64,000 bases of DNA, from assembly GCA_036435485.1 (NCBI GenBank), contig CM071598.1:124312148-124376147 (forward strand), in the 5' to 3' direction. Shown here one piece after another: positions 42,801 through 55,878 of the stretch; the stretch's first letter is position 1, and each line of letters opens with the position of its first letter. This stretch comes from Saposhnikovia divaricata (Eukaryota > Streptophyta > Magnoliopsida > Apiales > Apiaceae). Below the pieces are notes generated by a model. That model was not told the origin of the DNA and did no database searches. It was given only the letters and a program-made list of their open reading frames with translations. The position numbers and the translations under genes are program-made.

Positions 42801-45251
42801 TCGAGTTCAAGGTGAATCTCTTAGTACTTATCGTTCTTCTCAAAGGTTCTTGCCTTAGACAAAATTTCTACAGCATACTGATCCATCTCTAACCATTTTT
42901 ATACTCTCTTCATAAACCTTCATTGTTTACTTCCCTTAGTCATAATATATTCATGGTATTTATAATACCCTAACATCATACATCTCAAGTCATTATACTT
43001 CAATTTTTTTACTCGTAATCTTGGGCAATCATATACATATGAATCACTTTAGTACGGGTGACCCCATTCCAAAAATTCTAGTAAATTCCAAATCCAAACA
43101 TGGGTTGCAAAGGGTTCAGTAAAAGATTCCTACGATCTCATTAATATTTCCTTTATATCAGAAGCCCTTGCAGTCGGTGCTTACTTAGAAGCAACCCTGC
43201 TTTGTCCTTTCCTTACTGGTCTAGTCACTTGATAATCCTTTGTGACTTGGCCTCAAACTGACCACACTAAAATAAAAATATATGATTTTAGGGGTTGGCT
43301 AATTAGCATTACTTTTCTAGCAATTTCCGGCATAGTGCCTTCTACTTTGATACTTTTCTACCTTTCCAAAACTTTACTCCATATAAGTCTTAATCGACTT
43401 CTCAGCACCGTCTCTGGTCACCTTTTCTCTACTTTTATCTCTTCAACTATTCTTATCAATCCCGCGTGCCACGCAAGCTTACCATTCCTGGCATAACAGC
43501 CTTTTCATTTAAGTCAACCCCGGAATTCCTCAGTCCGGCTGGTTTCTTACCTACATTTTCTGTTTTCATCCAATCTCACTTCATCATTTTATTTCTACAA
43601 TCAATCACGATAATCGGGGTCTATTCACTAACCTATATAGTGGCTACCTTACCCAATTCACGGGGTTCGTCCCAGTTCCCATTCTCTTCAATTATGTTCT
43701 CTGATAATCAGAAAGACAAGGTTTGCCAGAATTCGTTGAAGTTCTTTCCAGAATCAGGGAAATTTTGGTCAATCTATCTACCTACTGGTAACATTAAGGA
43801 GACCAGTTTCAAAACCTGAAGAATAGTTCTATGAACCTCCAAGCAGGTAGAACCATAAGCAGTCATAATTTACGAAATAATCGTCATCAGGTTGGAAGTT
43901 TAACCACTGGAGAGGAACCAACTATATACATCCCTTAGAAGGGAATTAACAGTTTCAAACTGAAACCTGCCATAACGTCCTAATACCTATACGTCCTGAT
44001 ATTCAATATTACCAAATGTTAGTCTAATCCTTTATGAGAAGCGTCGTTGGAAGCAAAAAGTCTCCTTTTCCATTAAGCAATGCCAACTCTTGGTCATTAC
44101 CACTTTCATCTTTTAGCTCCAGGAAGATTTTCTCACATTTTTCTCTTTAACTGCTGATCGTATTACTTTATCCATTATAATTCCGCGTCAGAGTAAACTT
44201 AGGGTAACTACTATAATCCATTCAAATAAAAGAAGGAATTTAATATTCCTCTGAATCACATGTATCTAACGTTTCTGGTTCATCATTTTACTGAGATGAA
44301 ATAACACTATAATCAGTCTTTGACAGTAGTCTCATTACGAGTGCTTCTTGACTCACTGGTCTTATCTTTCAGTAGGTTCTGAGATCATTGCCTTGCCTAC
44401 TACTTCCTTATATAACTTTATCCAGTCATGCTGTCACTCCCCAATGCCTTTACTTTCTAACTGATTCATTCATAAAATGAACATTTCCCTTAATAAAACC
44501 ACCTCATTAACCTCACTTTGGTTCCGTAAATTATAACCTATGGCATCTGCCTTCTTATGGCGAATTATTACTGACAATATTCATACTAATTCATTTATCA
44601 AATGATATGGCACTTACTGCCTCTTTCTCAACTACTCCTTAGGAACTCTGCTCCTCGTCTTATATCGATGTCTTTGATAATCATACATCCCTCTGGCTCT
44701 TTCTTCGTTAATATGGAAGTCTCTAGGGATTCTCGTCTATTCCTGTATAAGATCTCAAGTGATCCTTTCAATCCATCTTACTTGTTGGTACTACCTCCAG
44801 TAGTCCGGCTACGAATCCAACATGAATCTTCAGTTCTCTTGCTAATAACTAAGTTCTTTATGCTCACTTTTCTGAGCACCACACCTTCATCATCACAGTC
44901 TTTCTGGCTGCAACCCTCATTCCTCAAGGGTAAGCTCCTTATCCTAACAGGATTTTCCTTATCTGCTGGAACCTCTTCCGGGTCTCTAGTAGGGTACTCC
45001 ATCGAATTTACCCGCTGATCTTCAGCATATAAAGCATCATCGCACTACTGCTCGTATGCCTCAAGGTCTGTCGCCTTACTCGTCAATACGATACCGAGCC
45101 AAGTTACTATCATGATACTTAAGAGTTCCCACAAGGGTTTTATACGTCATCACTACATTAAGTAGTCTGACTATGAACTTGGCAAGAATTCTTATTATCT
45201 TAGTGAATTTATTGTTTTAACGTCGCCTCATCTCTGGGGTTTATAACGTAC
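39834..45251 (-). pseudogene. B3 internal region: heavily decayed pol and extra-ORF sequence
   Basis: No frame longer than about 140 codons and no intact domain. Scattered matches to B1 are visible: around 44040-44150 (the RNase H start, aligned with B1 near 35120-35230), around 41440-41500 (integrase core) and 42650-42760. A minus-strand frame at 44778-45002 with RDPEEVPADKE resembles the acidic part of the extra ORF. The sequence from 45060 to the primer site aligns with 60010-60160. It is far more diverged than B3's own LTRs, which is odd (see findings). Confidence 0.6.
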
Positions 45252-45263
45252 GCTCTGATACCA
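45252..45263 (-). other. Primer binding site of B3
   Basis: In element sense it reads TGGTATCAGAGC, four bases from the LTR end. Confidence 0.88.
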
Positions 45264-46639
45264 TTTCTGTAACACCCCCAGATCCGGGGTCCGGGATCCG
45301 GTCGTTACGGTCTCCAATTCTGTCCACAATACTTGAACTTACCTCAACATAAAATAATTTACATCTTTATGACCCAACGCAACAATATAAAACACACCCG
45401 TTATAGTCCCAGAGATGAAATCAGAGAACAATCAAATTTTATTAAACATGTTATGAGTTCTTACAACCCAAAAGAGTTACAATATGAATACATACTCATT
45501 GCCATCCATTTACATAAGTCATACTAGTACATATATTTGGTACTGAAAGAATGAATCTATCCTACCAATAGCTTTCTCTTCGACTCTGGTAGTCTCATCG
45601 TCCTCGCCAGCATCGAGTGCGCCCTGTGTGAATCATTAGGTCTAGCTGTTGTTGTGATATAATAATAAAGCAAGGGTGAGCAATAACCCACCAACAATAA
45701 TATTTAACTGAACGATAATATGTAACAGTTCAAAAGTATCTTTCAAACCATATGCCATGCATTTACGGAAATGATGCCAGAGTAACATGAACGATGAAGT
45801 TACGAGGTAACTCAAAATACATATATAGGTGGGAATATCTGCTATGTCGAAGATAAGCCAGATATTATCATTTATCATATAAAGAGGAACTTGCAAGGAA
45901 AATATTGCAATTCCAGTTATTAACATTTTTCGAAGTCCTACAACCTGAAAGAAGTCTCTTCGATACGTGTTGCGGAAGACACCGTCAACCTGAAAGAAGT
46001 CTCTTCGATACGTGTTGCAGGGAATTCCAAATTTGGGAGATGAACCAATACTAGAGTTATCACGCGCCAGCTGTCCCACTCCGTGATGATCAGTCGGGGA
46101 TGGTACAGCCCAATATAGTTTACTACCGGTAGAAGGAAGAACTGACGGCTCCACTTGTCGATTGCCTTTAATAGTAACTCCCTGGCCAATGGTTAGGCCT
46201 TGTGATGGACCGCGCGACTCGGCCTCTTACACACGACTCCTAGTTCGAATAAATCCACAGCATTGAAACGTAGAGTTTGTCCTCCCTTCCCCAAGTGAAA
46301 TACTTGTTGATAAGACTCCACAAAGTAGTCGTATCTAGTTGGAAAGAAAAATTCTCCAACATTTCCCAAGCTTTTGCTTGTTAATGGATATCAACCTGTT
46401 CCAACAATCTTACCCCTCGAATGATGAGAAGGTACACACAGACTTAATGAGTCCATAGCAACCAAGTTGCGAGTGAAAAGGATAAATTATGACCGGGAAG
46501 TCAACAAGATAAATAACCTTTCTCAAGTAAGGTTCCCTTATAATTTAAGAGATAGATTCGAGTGAAGAATGGAATCTTGAGGACCTTTCTTAATATAATA
46601 TTAATTGTATGACTCCGAAGAATTTTCAGAATGATCGAA

Positions 46640-47420
46640 GGTCGAAGATAATATTTGAAGGAGAATAAACAACATTGAAGTTGTTTCCAAGTATTGAATA
46701 AATATTTATAGAATATTTATTGAGTCGGAAGTATTTAATGAATGAAAGGAGATTTTACATAATATCTGGAAGTGAAAGATAATCTCCAAATAATATAAAT
46801 CATTTTTAAAAGAATTTAAAAGAATTAAATAAATATCCCAAGAATATTTATTAACTCAATAATAATTACGGAATATTAATAAATCATAATGTTGCTCGTA
46901 AGTAATCCTCGAATGAATATATGGAATTATTTACAAAATAAATCCCTCCTTAAATGAATATTTGAAATAATATTCATTAAATAATTAACTCCAATAAATA
47001 TTTAAAATAATATTCCATAAATAAGTCAAACCTTAGATGAATATTTGAAAATAATATTCATTTAATAAATAATCTTCTAAATGAATATCCAAATAATATT
47101 CATTTAGTAATCAAAACTTTAAAGGACTAATCGAAATAATATTCCTTAAGTAAATAGAACTTCCAATGAATATTTTAAAATAATATTCATCAAGTACATA
47201 AACCTTAAATGAATATTCGAAAGTAATATTCATTTAATAAATAACATTCTAATGAATATCAAAATAATATTCATTAAATAAGCAACTCTAAGTGAATATT
47301 CGAAACTAACATTCATTTAATATCTCTCGACTGAGATAATACTCGAATAACATTCCTCGAAATATTTCCAAGTAATTGATACTTTATGGAAATATAAATA
47401 ACGCTTAATAATAACATTCC
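46640..47420. repeat. AT-rich degenerate tandem array in the B3 LTR
   Basis: Roughly 30-40 bp units alternate AATGAATATT(C/T) with AATATTCATT, giving many small palindromes. Shorter versions lie at 30300-30660, 53400-53900 and 61500-61880 in the other B LTRs. Confidence 0.75.
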
Positions 47421-47670
47421 TCAAATAAATAATAATCTGTCATTGGAATCCCTCTGGGTTTCCACGACTATCTATATCTCAAAATACCGACTCCCGGTCT
47501 ATATTTAAGAATGAATATCATATGCCCTTCGCTAAGGGTCTTATCAAAACAATCCGGCTTATAACTGATAATTCGTATCTAGTCTATAAGCCAATAGTAA
47601 TTCAGAGAACAGGTATCATAATATAATTTGATAATAGGCATGCATGCTATGGCATATGTAAAATGGAAAT

Positions 47671-47673
<3 letters not shown>

Positions 47674-47743
<70 letters not shown>
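47674..47743. repeat. (AT)35 microsatellite in the B3 LTR
   Basis: Seventy uninterrupted bases of alternating A and T. The other B LTRs have only a short TATATAT at this place (for example near 53180 and 62100). Confidence 0.95.
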
Positions 47744-47746
<3 letters not shown>

Positions 47747-50023
47747 CACAACAACAGGTTCAAAGTTTTGAACACTTGCCAGGTAATCGGGTGTGGGTGG
47801 AGATAGCGTGTCCTGGGTCTGCTCAATGATCTATAAACAATCAGAACATTCAAGATTAACCACTTAACACATTTTAAAAGTCTAAGTATAACTTCACTTA
47901 AATCGAAACACGTTTTCGAATTATCTCGTTATACACCTTTTAGTGTAACTCTTTTTATTACTGATACGATCCGACATTTGTTCGTTATTATGACATGTCA
48001 TCATACCCACACTCGGTATATACTTAAGTCGTATAAGTTCTAAAGTCGATCGATTACGAACCGAGATTATACTTCGAGTTTTATCGTTCGTTTTCTAAGT
48101 GTTTTACCAAAGTTATAACCAAGCGGGTTTTTAGGGGTTCGTTCGCGTTTAACTTCGATTCCAACATTTTTATAAAATCGGAAAACGATCTGTTTGACAT
48201 GAGGTTTTCTCCCACACCTTCCTTATGATATCTATTATTTAATTACCATGATTCTCCACTGCATAACTTATTTTAAGAAGGTTCAATTTCCGTTACGAAC
48301 TTGCTTTTACGGTTTTGAACCACTTTGAGTAATTTGACCATAATTCCTAAACCGTAAATCAGAATGTTTCGATTTTCATGCCAAAACGATCTATGGCTCG
48401 AGAACTATAAGGACATGTTAAGTAATCACTAAGGTCAGAAATTTATCCTAACTGTTATGCATGAATTGTTAAGGTCTAACGAAAATCGGGCATTACGACG
48501 GCTATAAATCGAACGTTTCTAATTTCATTTCATCAACACCAAGCCACACCGGGAATACCATACATCTTACATACATTATACTCATCTTATAAGTCCAATA
48601 ATAGTTTACTTTAGCGCCATAATCATCATGTCTCATAATCAACAAAATCAATTACATAATCATGCTTACATGCTTATCATAACATCTAACTTATAACTAA
48701 TCTAAAAATCACCAAGAACACCATAAAAATTAAAATAAAACCTATGGTTTGAGATGTCCATACCTTCCTTGAAGTGTTCTAAGACCTTACTAAGTCTTGA
48801 TTATCTCTTGCATATCCTTAACCAAGCTTAGATCATTCAAACAAATCAAGAAATCAAAGATTAGATCTTGAAAACACTATTCATCATCACTTTGATGATT
48901 TTTGAAAACTATGCTAGAGATGGAATTTGAAGCTCAAATTTCTAGGAGATTATGTTGATATAGTAAGGAACTTACATGATTTATTTAATGGCCATTGAAG
49001 GTCAAGAGGTTGGACTTTGATTTTGCTAAAAAGGAGCAGATTATTTTTTTGCTCTTCATGGAGTTCTTGGCTTTGCTTTGTGTTTTGGTGTTTAATGCAA
49101 TAATACAAGTAATATCTATCTATATTGGATGCATCTCTTGCCTTTTGTGTTGTTAACAATATATTGGTGCCACTTGTTGATCCATTACTTGTCCAAGTGT
49201 TGGCATTATATCAAGCAACTCCATTTTTGGTTAATTGTAATTACACCACTCCTTTGTTAGTTGACTTATATGTAAGTCACTTGTATCATTCTTTTTCCAC
49301 CAATTGCACATGTCATCTCTTGGCCGTTTATTTGTTTCTTTGTCCGGTTATTGCTCGTTTTGATTGATCGTTCGTAGGAATATCTCACGGATTTCTAATT
49401 AGGGTTCACCGGGAATCTTCTTAATATTAATACCATCATTCTCCATCTTTCTTATTAACTTTCGAATTTATATTCCTTAAACCCTTCGTTAAATTCTTAA
49501 GTCTTTCAGTGTCCAGGGAACTCTCGGAGAAAATAAAAGTGTGGTTTTGCAGAATCCGACAGCTTTTACATACACTCATTTTCCTCCTGGATCATTAATA
49601 CGAACTCGGAAATCCGTCCCGAATACTTTTATATAGTGTCGTCTCATAATATTCTTACTTCCACCAAAAACACTATTCATTCTTTATTCTTCCTTTATTC
49701 CCTATATTTATTACAATGTCCTTGTTCTTTCTCGGGCGGTCCTTAACCCTTTCACGGAACTACTGGACTAATCGTTATCGATCCGGATGACATGAGAATA
49801 TTCTCCTGCTTGGAATTGCCATATCTTATTCCCCTAGGAGATAGATTATTCTTACCTAAGTTGTCAACCATTAGCATTCTTCATGGCATAAAAACATTTG
49901 AATCCAAATCTATTCCTTTCATTCATTATCTCAATTGTTACATCGTAGTCGTAATCACTATTCACCATTACCTCAGTACATAATAAAAAGTTTTAATTAT
50001 ATCCAAAATTTGGGGTTCTTACA

Positions 50024-52390
50024 TGTTTCCACAAGATCTTCCCGGATTACCACCTGATAGGGTAATTGAGTTTTCTATCGAGTTAGCCCCGGGGAAGGCG
50101 CCGGTTTCGAAGGCCCCGTACCGATTAGCCCTAGTTGAAATGAAAGAGCTAGCTAAGCAGTTACAGGAATTGTTGGATAAGGGTATGATAAGACCCAGTG
50201 TGTCGCCTTGGGGCGCACCAGTATTGTACGTTAAAAAGAAGGACGGGAGTATGAGGTTATGCATCGACTATCGAGAGTTGAACAAGTTAACCATAAAGAA
50301 TAAGTACCCGCTACCCAGAATAGATGCTTTGTTTGACCAGTTAAAGGGTGCTGAATACTTCTCTAAGATTGACCTGAGAACAGGATATCACCAACTGAAG
50401 ATTAAACCCGAAGATATCCCAAAGACTGCATTCCATACCAGATATGGACATTATGAATTCTTGGTGATGTCATTTGGACTAACCAATGCCCCGACAGCTT
50501 TCATGGATTTAATGAATAGAGTGTTCAAGGAGTACTTGGACCAGTTTGTGATAGTTTTCATCGATGATATTCTTATCTACTCAAAGACAGAGGCAGAACA
50601 TGCCGAACATTTGAGGATAGCCTTAGAAAGATTTTACGAAAATCACAGCCCCGTTAACTCGACTTACCCGTAAAACTGAGAAATTTGAATGGACTAAAAA
50701 ATGCGAGAAGAGTTTCCAAGAGTTGAAGAAGAGGTTGGTAACGGCCCCAGTATTGGCGTTGCCCGATGGAAAAGGAGATTTTGTAATTTACAATGATGCT
50801 TCGCATAAAGGATTAGGATACGTGCTTATGCAGCACGGTAAGGTAATCGTGTATGCGTCAAGGCAGCTAAAGGAATATGAGATCCGATATCCCACTCATT
50901 ACCTAGAATTAGCAGCATTAGTTTTTGCTTTAAAGATTTGGAGGCACTACTTGTATGGAGAGATTTACACTGACCATAAGAGCCTCAAGTACATTTTCAC
51001 TCAGAAAGAGCTTAATATGCGCCAGAGAAGATGGCTGGAATTAATTAAGGATTATGATTATGAGATTCGCTATCACCCGGGTAAAGCCAATGTGGTGGCT
51101 GATGCCCTCAGTAGGAAAGAGAAACTCCAAATTATAACCTCTGAAGAAGAATTGGTGAGAGATTTTGAAAAGTTGGAAATCGAGGTCAAGATATCCGGAG
51201 ATGGTCAAGAAAGGTTAATGGAAATTCGAATCCAACCCCCATTGTTAGAAAAGATTAGACTATGTCAAGAACGGATAATGGAGGAAGAAGAGAACTCCAC
51301 GGAAGAGATAATGACCGGAGAAGAAATTAAGTGTGAAAGAGACAAAGAAGGAATCATGAGGTACACATACATGATACGGATTCTAAATGTGCAGGAGCTT
51401 AAGGACGTGATTTTATATGAGGGACACAACTCAAGGTACTCAGTGCACCCTGGTAGTACCAAAATGTTTAGAAATTTGAAAGAGTACAACCGGTGGCCTA
51501 ACATGAAAAAGGACGTAGCAGAGTGGGTAAGTAGATGCTTGACCTGCCAAAGAGTGAAAACAGAGCACCAGAGACCCAGTGGACTTTTGCACCCCTTAGA
51601 GATTCCCGAATGGAAATGGGAACATATAGCCATGGATTTCGTAGTAGGCTTACCAAGGACCAAAGCTAATCATGACGCCATATAGGTAATTATAGACCGA
51701 CTAACAAAGTCAGCTCACTTTCTCCCGATCAATGAAAGGTATACGGTCGACCGACTAGTAGAGATCTACTTAAAAGAGATAGTGGCGCGACATGGAGTCC
51801 CAATCGTCATAGTATCCGATCGGGATCCTAGATTTAACATTGGAGGATATGTTGAGAGTCTGTGCTATAGACTTTAAAGGAAATTGGGATGATCACTTGC
51901 CATTGATTGAGTTCTACTACAACAGTAGTTTCCATTCAAGCATAGGAATGCCACCTTACGAGGCCCTTTATGGAAGGAAATGCCGATCTCCCTTGTATTG
52001 GGAGAAAGTTGGAGAGCGAAAGATTCTCGGACCCGAAGTGGTCCAACGGACTAAAGATGCAGTAGATCCAATCAGAGGACAGCTGGTAGCAGCCCAAGAT
52101 CGACAAAAGAGATATGCCTACTTAGCTCGGAATGGCAAGGAATATGAAGTTGGAGACCTAGTGTTTTTAAAGGTATCTCCCTGAAAAGGTTTAATGAGGT
52201 TTGGGAAGAAGGGAAAACTGAGCCCTAGATACATTGGACCCTTTTAGATCTTACGACGTATTGGGGAACTAGCTTACGAACTAGCATTACCCCCAAATCT
52301 GCAATAAGTACACAATGTGTTCCATGTTTCGATGTTGAGGAAATATAATCCGGATGCCAGATTATAACCAAGATTATAACCCAGATTAAG
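50024..52390 (+). pseudogene. B2 pol fragment: partial reverse transcriptase, RNase H and integrase with internal deletions
   Basis: The sequence picks up inside pol at FPQDLPGLPPDRV. Reverse transcriptase is good through FIDDILIYS. A deletion near 50630 then removes about 75-80 codons of its thumb/connection and shifts the frame. RNase H (50723-51160) has the usual motifs (YTDHKSLKY, VADALSRK). The integrase zinc-finger His/Cys residues are partly kept, and a TAG follows HDAI near 51685. A second deletion at 51838 joins DPRFN to LEDML and removes the region with the catalytic Glu. Further stops lie near 52180-52320. It cannot encode an active polymerase or integrase. Confidence 0.88.
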
Positions 52391-52400
52391 GTGGGGAGAC
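52391..52400 (+). other. Polypurine tract of B2
   Basis: GTGGGGAGAC directly precedes the LTR start TGTAAGAACC at 52401. Confidence 0.75.
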
Positions 52401-55340
52401 TGTAAGAACCCAGATTATAGCCGTCGTAATGTCGACTTTTTGTTAACCCTTAAAAACTGAGTTCAACAGTGGCCATATGTTCCTGACATGGTTGACTATA
52501 TGACATGTCCATGTAGATCTTGAGTCATAGATCGTTTTGGCGAAAGAATCGAAACAAACAGACTTACAGTTTAGGAATTATGGCCGATTTACTAAAAGTC
52601 GTTCGAAACCGTAAGTATGAGTTTGTTATGGAAATTGAACCCTCGTAGATTATGTATGTCAGTGGCGAATCTTGGTAAATAAATATTAGAGATCATAAGG
52701 AAGGTGTAGGAGAAAACCTCATATCAAACGGATCGTTTTTCGATTTTATAAAAATGTTTGAATCAAGGTTAAATGCGAACGAACCCCTAAAAAGCACACT
52801 TGGTTATAACTTTGGTTAATCACTTAGAAAACGGGCGATAAAACTCGAGGTATAATCTTGGTTCGTAAATGACCGACCTTAGAACTTATATGACTTAAGT
52901 ATATACCAAGTGTAAGTATGATGACATGTCTTAATAACGAAGAAATGTCGGATCGTATCGGTGATAAAAAGAGTTACACTAAAGGGTGCATAACGAGATA
53001 ATTTGAAAACGTGTTTCGACCTAAGTTAAGTTTATAATTAGCCTTTTAAAAAGCGTAAGTGATTAATCTCGAATATCCTGATTGTTTATAGAACACCGTG
53101 CGAAACCAGGACATACTACCTCTACCCACACCCGACTACCAGGCAAGTTTCCAATACTTGGAACTGTTATTGTGATATTATATATATGATTGCTGTTATA
53201 CATATGCCATTGCATGCATGTCTACTTTCAAGTTATATTGTGATCCTTGTTCCCTGATTTATTGTTAGCTTATAAGATAGATAGATAACGTATCGGTTAT
53301 AAGCTGGATATTGCTAAGACCCTTAGGAAAGGGCATTTGAGTCTCATTCTTCGAATATAGACCGGGAGTCAGTATTTCTTGATATATCTTGATTATTCCG
53401 GAGAGAATATTTAAGTTAATATTTCTCCATTATTTATTCAATAAATATTATTTCAAATATTCATTCGAACTTTTTGTAGTCAGTGAATATTATATCTAGT
53501 ATTCATTTAAACTTGATTCATTTATCGAATATTATCTCGATTATTTCTTTGGAATTTATTCATTATTTATTTATTGAATATTATTTCAAATATTGATCTG
53601 ATCATTATCTAAATATTATTTTGAATATTCATTCGAGTTTTATTTATTTGATAAGTATTATTAATTTAAATATTCATTAATTATTTAATGAATATTATTT
53701 GTGAATATTTATTTGAGGATTATTTCGAGTGATATTTTATATTAAGATTATTCCTTCAATATTTTTTTAACTTAATAAATATTCTTTGGAATATTTATCT
53801 AATTCTTCTAACTCGTTTCAAAAATGATTTACTTCATTCAAATATTATCTTCGACCTTCGAATATTATGCAAATTATTTCGGGGTCTTATTATTAATACT
53901 TGTATCAAGAAATGTTCTCAAAATTCCATTCTTCATTCAAATCTAACTTTCAAATTGTAAGGGAACCTTACTTGAGAAATGTTATTTATCTTGTTGACTT
54001 CCCGGTCATAAATCCTTCGAAATTATTCTTTTCACTCAAAACTTGGTTGCTAATTGCTTATTGAATCTTTGTGTACCTTCTCATCATTCAAGGGGTAAGA
54101 TTGTTGGAATAAGTTGGTATCCATTAACAAGCAGTAGCTTGGGAAATATTGGTGAATTTTCCTTTCCAACTAGATACGACTACTTTGTGGAGTCTTATCA
54201 ACAAGTATTATACTTGGGGAAAGGGGGACGAACTTTACGTTTCAGAGTCGTGGATGTTATTCGAACTAGGAGCCGCGTAAGTGGTCGAGTGGCACCGGTC
54301 CAGCAATGGCCAAACCGTTGGCCGGGGGGTTCCAGATGGCGGTAGACAAGTAAATCCGTCGGTGATTCCTTCTACATGTAGAGAAGAAAAGTGGGGAGCA
54401 GAACATGCGACTGATCATCGTAAATGTTATGTCTTCTGGCGCGTCAATGCTACAGGATTAGTTCATTTTCTCAGAGTTGGAAATTTTCTGCAACATTATC
54501 ATTGTTGGCTGGGTTGAAAAGTGTTTGAAACTGGAATTGCAATATTTTTCCTTCAAGTTCCTCTTTTATGGTAAATGATAATATCTTGCTTATCTTTGAC
54601 ATAGCAGATATTTCCACGGATTATATATGTTGAGTTACCTTGTAACTTCATCGTTTACATTATACTGGCACTATCTTCGTTAATGAATGACATATGGTTT
54701 CAAAGATATTTGAACTATTATATATCATCACTATTCAGTTATATTATTGTTGATGGGCTATTGCTCACCCTTGCTTATTTATTATGTCACAACAACAGCT
54801 AGGAATGATGGCCCGCGTAAGTATAACGCCTTAGAAATTTTTAATATTTATAATTATTTATTTAATATTAAATGTGAATTATGTGACGTGAATTTTTTTT
54901 TTAGGAGGTAAAATATGTGTGATGTCGTATTGTGGGTTTATTAATGATTTATATGTGTTGGATAAGTCTACGTTTTTTTATTTTATTTTTGGTGATTAAA
55001 TCCTATTTAATTCGTGTGTTATTTATCTTCTGGAAATTTTTATAAAATCATCAAAGTATTTAAAAATTCTGAAATCTTTTACAATATCATATTTGTATAT
55101 TTATTTAGTTTTTAAAGTTATTGGGTGAATTATTTTTAGTGTTTGAGTATTTTAAAATGATTTTAAAAGTTATATTTGCATTTAAAGGATCGTTATTTGT
55201 AAAATTCATATTTAATTCGTTTTTGATCTTAAAAATATTTTAAAAATATGCTTGTGTTCGTAATTTTGTACTCTTTATTTTAAAAATTGGAAAGTTTAGT
55301 TTTCCACTAATTTGCTATTTGATTTTGATTTTAAAAACTA

Positions 55341-55592
55341 CTCCCTCTGTCCCATTAGATTCTTTACATTGTTTTAAGACTGTCTGGCACGCATTTTAAG
55401 GTGCATATAAAGTATAATTCCATAATTTATTTTTACAATTTTCTTTTTTTTGTATAAAAATAGAACAATTCTATTTTTATACAAAAAAAGAAAATTTTAA
55501 AAATAAGTTATGGAACTATCCTTAAAATGCACCTTAAAATGCGTGCCAGACACTCTCCAAACAACGTAAACAAATGACCGGGACAGAGGGAG
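55341..55592. mobile_element. Stowaway-type MITE in the solo LTR
   Basis: The element of 252 bp begins CTCCCTCTGTCCC and ends GGGACAGAGGGAG, between TA dinucleotides, as in Tc1/mariner Stowaway elements. Its arms are complementary for roughly 100 bp, so it can fold into one long hairpin. The A2 LTRs lack it, so it came after this LTR copy. Confidence 0.93.
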
Positions 55593-55825
55593 TAATTAAT
55601 TTTTGTTAATTTGATTTTTAGCAATTACCTTTTTGCCTTTTTCTTTTAATCCCGCAAAACCCACACCCTTTCCCTTAATTTTCTCCAGTGCTCTGCTTCC
55701 CTCTTTCTCTCAAGAATTCTCTCGAGCCTTCTCTCCCTCTCCTTCTCAAATATTCTCGATTTCTCCCTTCTCTCTCTCTCTCAATTTTTCTCTCCCCATA
55801 AATTCTTCTTTCTATTTCATTACTC

Positions 55826-55828
<3 letters not shown>

Positions 55829-55877
<49 letters not shown>
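55829..55877. repeat. AT microsatellite in the solo LTR
   Basis: Forty-nine bases of alternating A and T just after a C/T-rich tract (55690-55810) that resembles a plant promoter pyrimidine patch or 5' leader. Frames across it are artefacts of the repeat. Confidence 0.9.

Positions 55878-55878
<1 letters not shown>

Larger units (their letters stand above)
39477..50023 (-). mobile_element. Element B3: degenerate minus-strand B-family element inside B2
   Basis: The 5' LTR is 45268-50023 and the internal region is 39834-45267, with polypurine tract and primer site in place. Only the first 357 bases of the 3' LTR remain (39477-39833). These differ from 49667-50023 at only a few positions. To the right, the B2 pol frame begins immediately. 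To the left, B2's 5' LTR is cut. I infer that B3 entered B2's pol and that a later deletion removed the rest of its 3' LTR along with B2's 5' half. Confidence 0.75.
45268..50023 (-). repeat. B3 5' LTR (4756 bp)
   Basis: It starts TGTAACACCCCCAGATCC and ends GGGGTTCTTACA on the plus strand. It is longer than the B1 LTR because its AT-rich array (46640-47420) and an AT microsatellite are expanded. The conserved block is at 46083-46136. Confidence 0.88.

Noticed and set aside
43242..45018. Frames of 80-140 codons on the plus strand
   Set aside because: They lie antisense in the decayed interior of minus-strand element B3 and show no domain.
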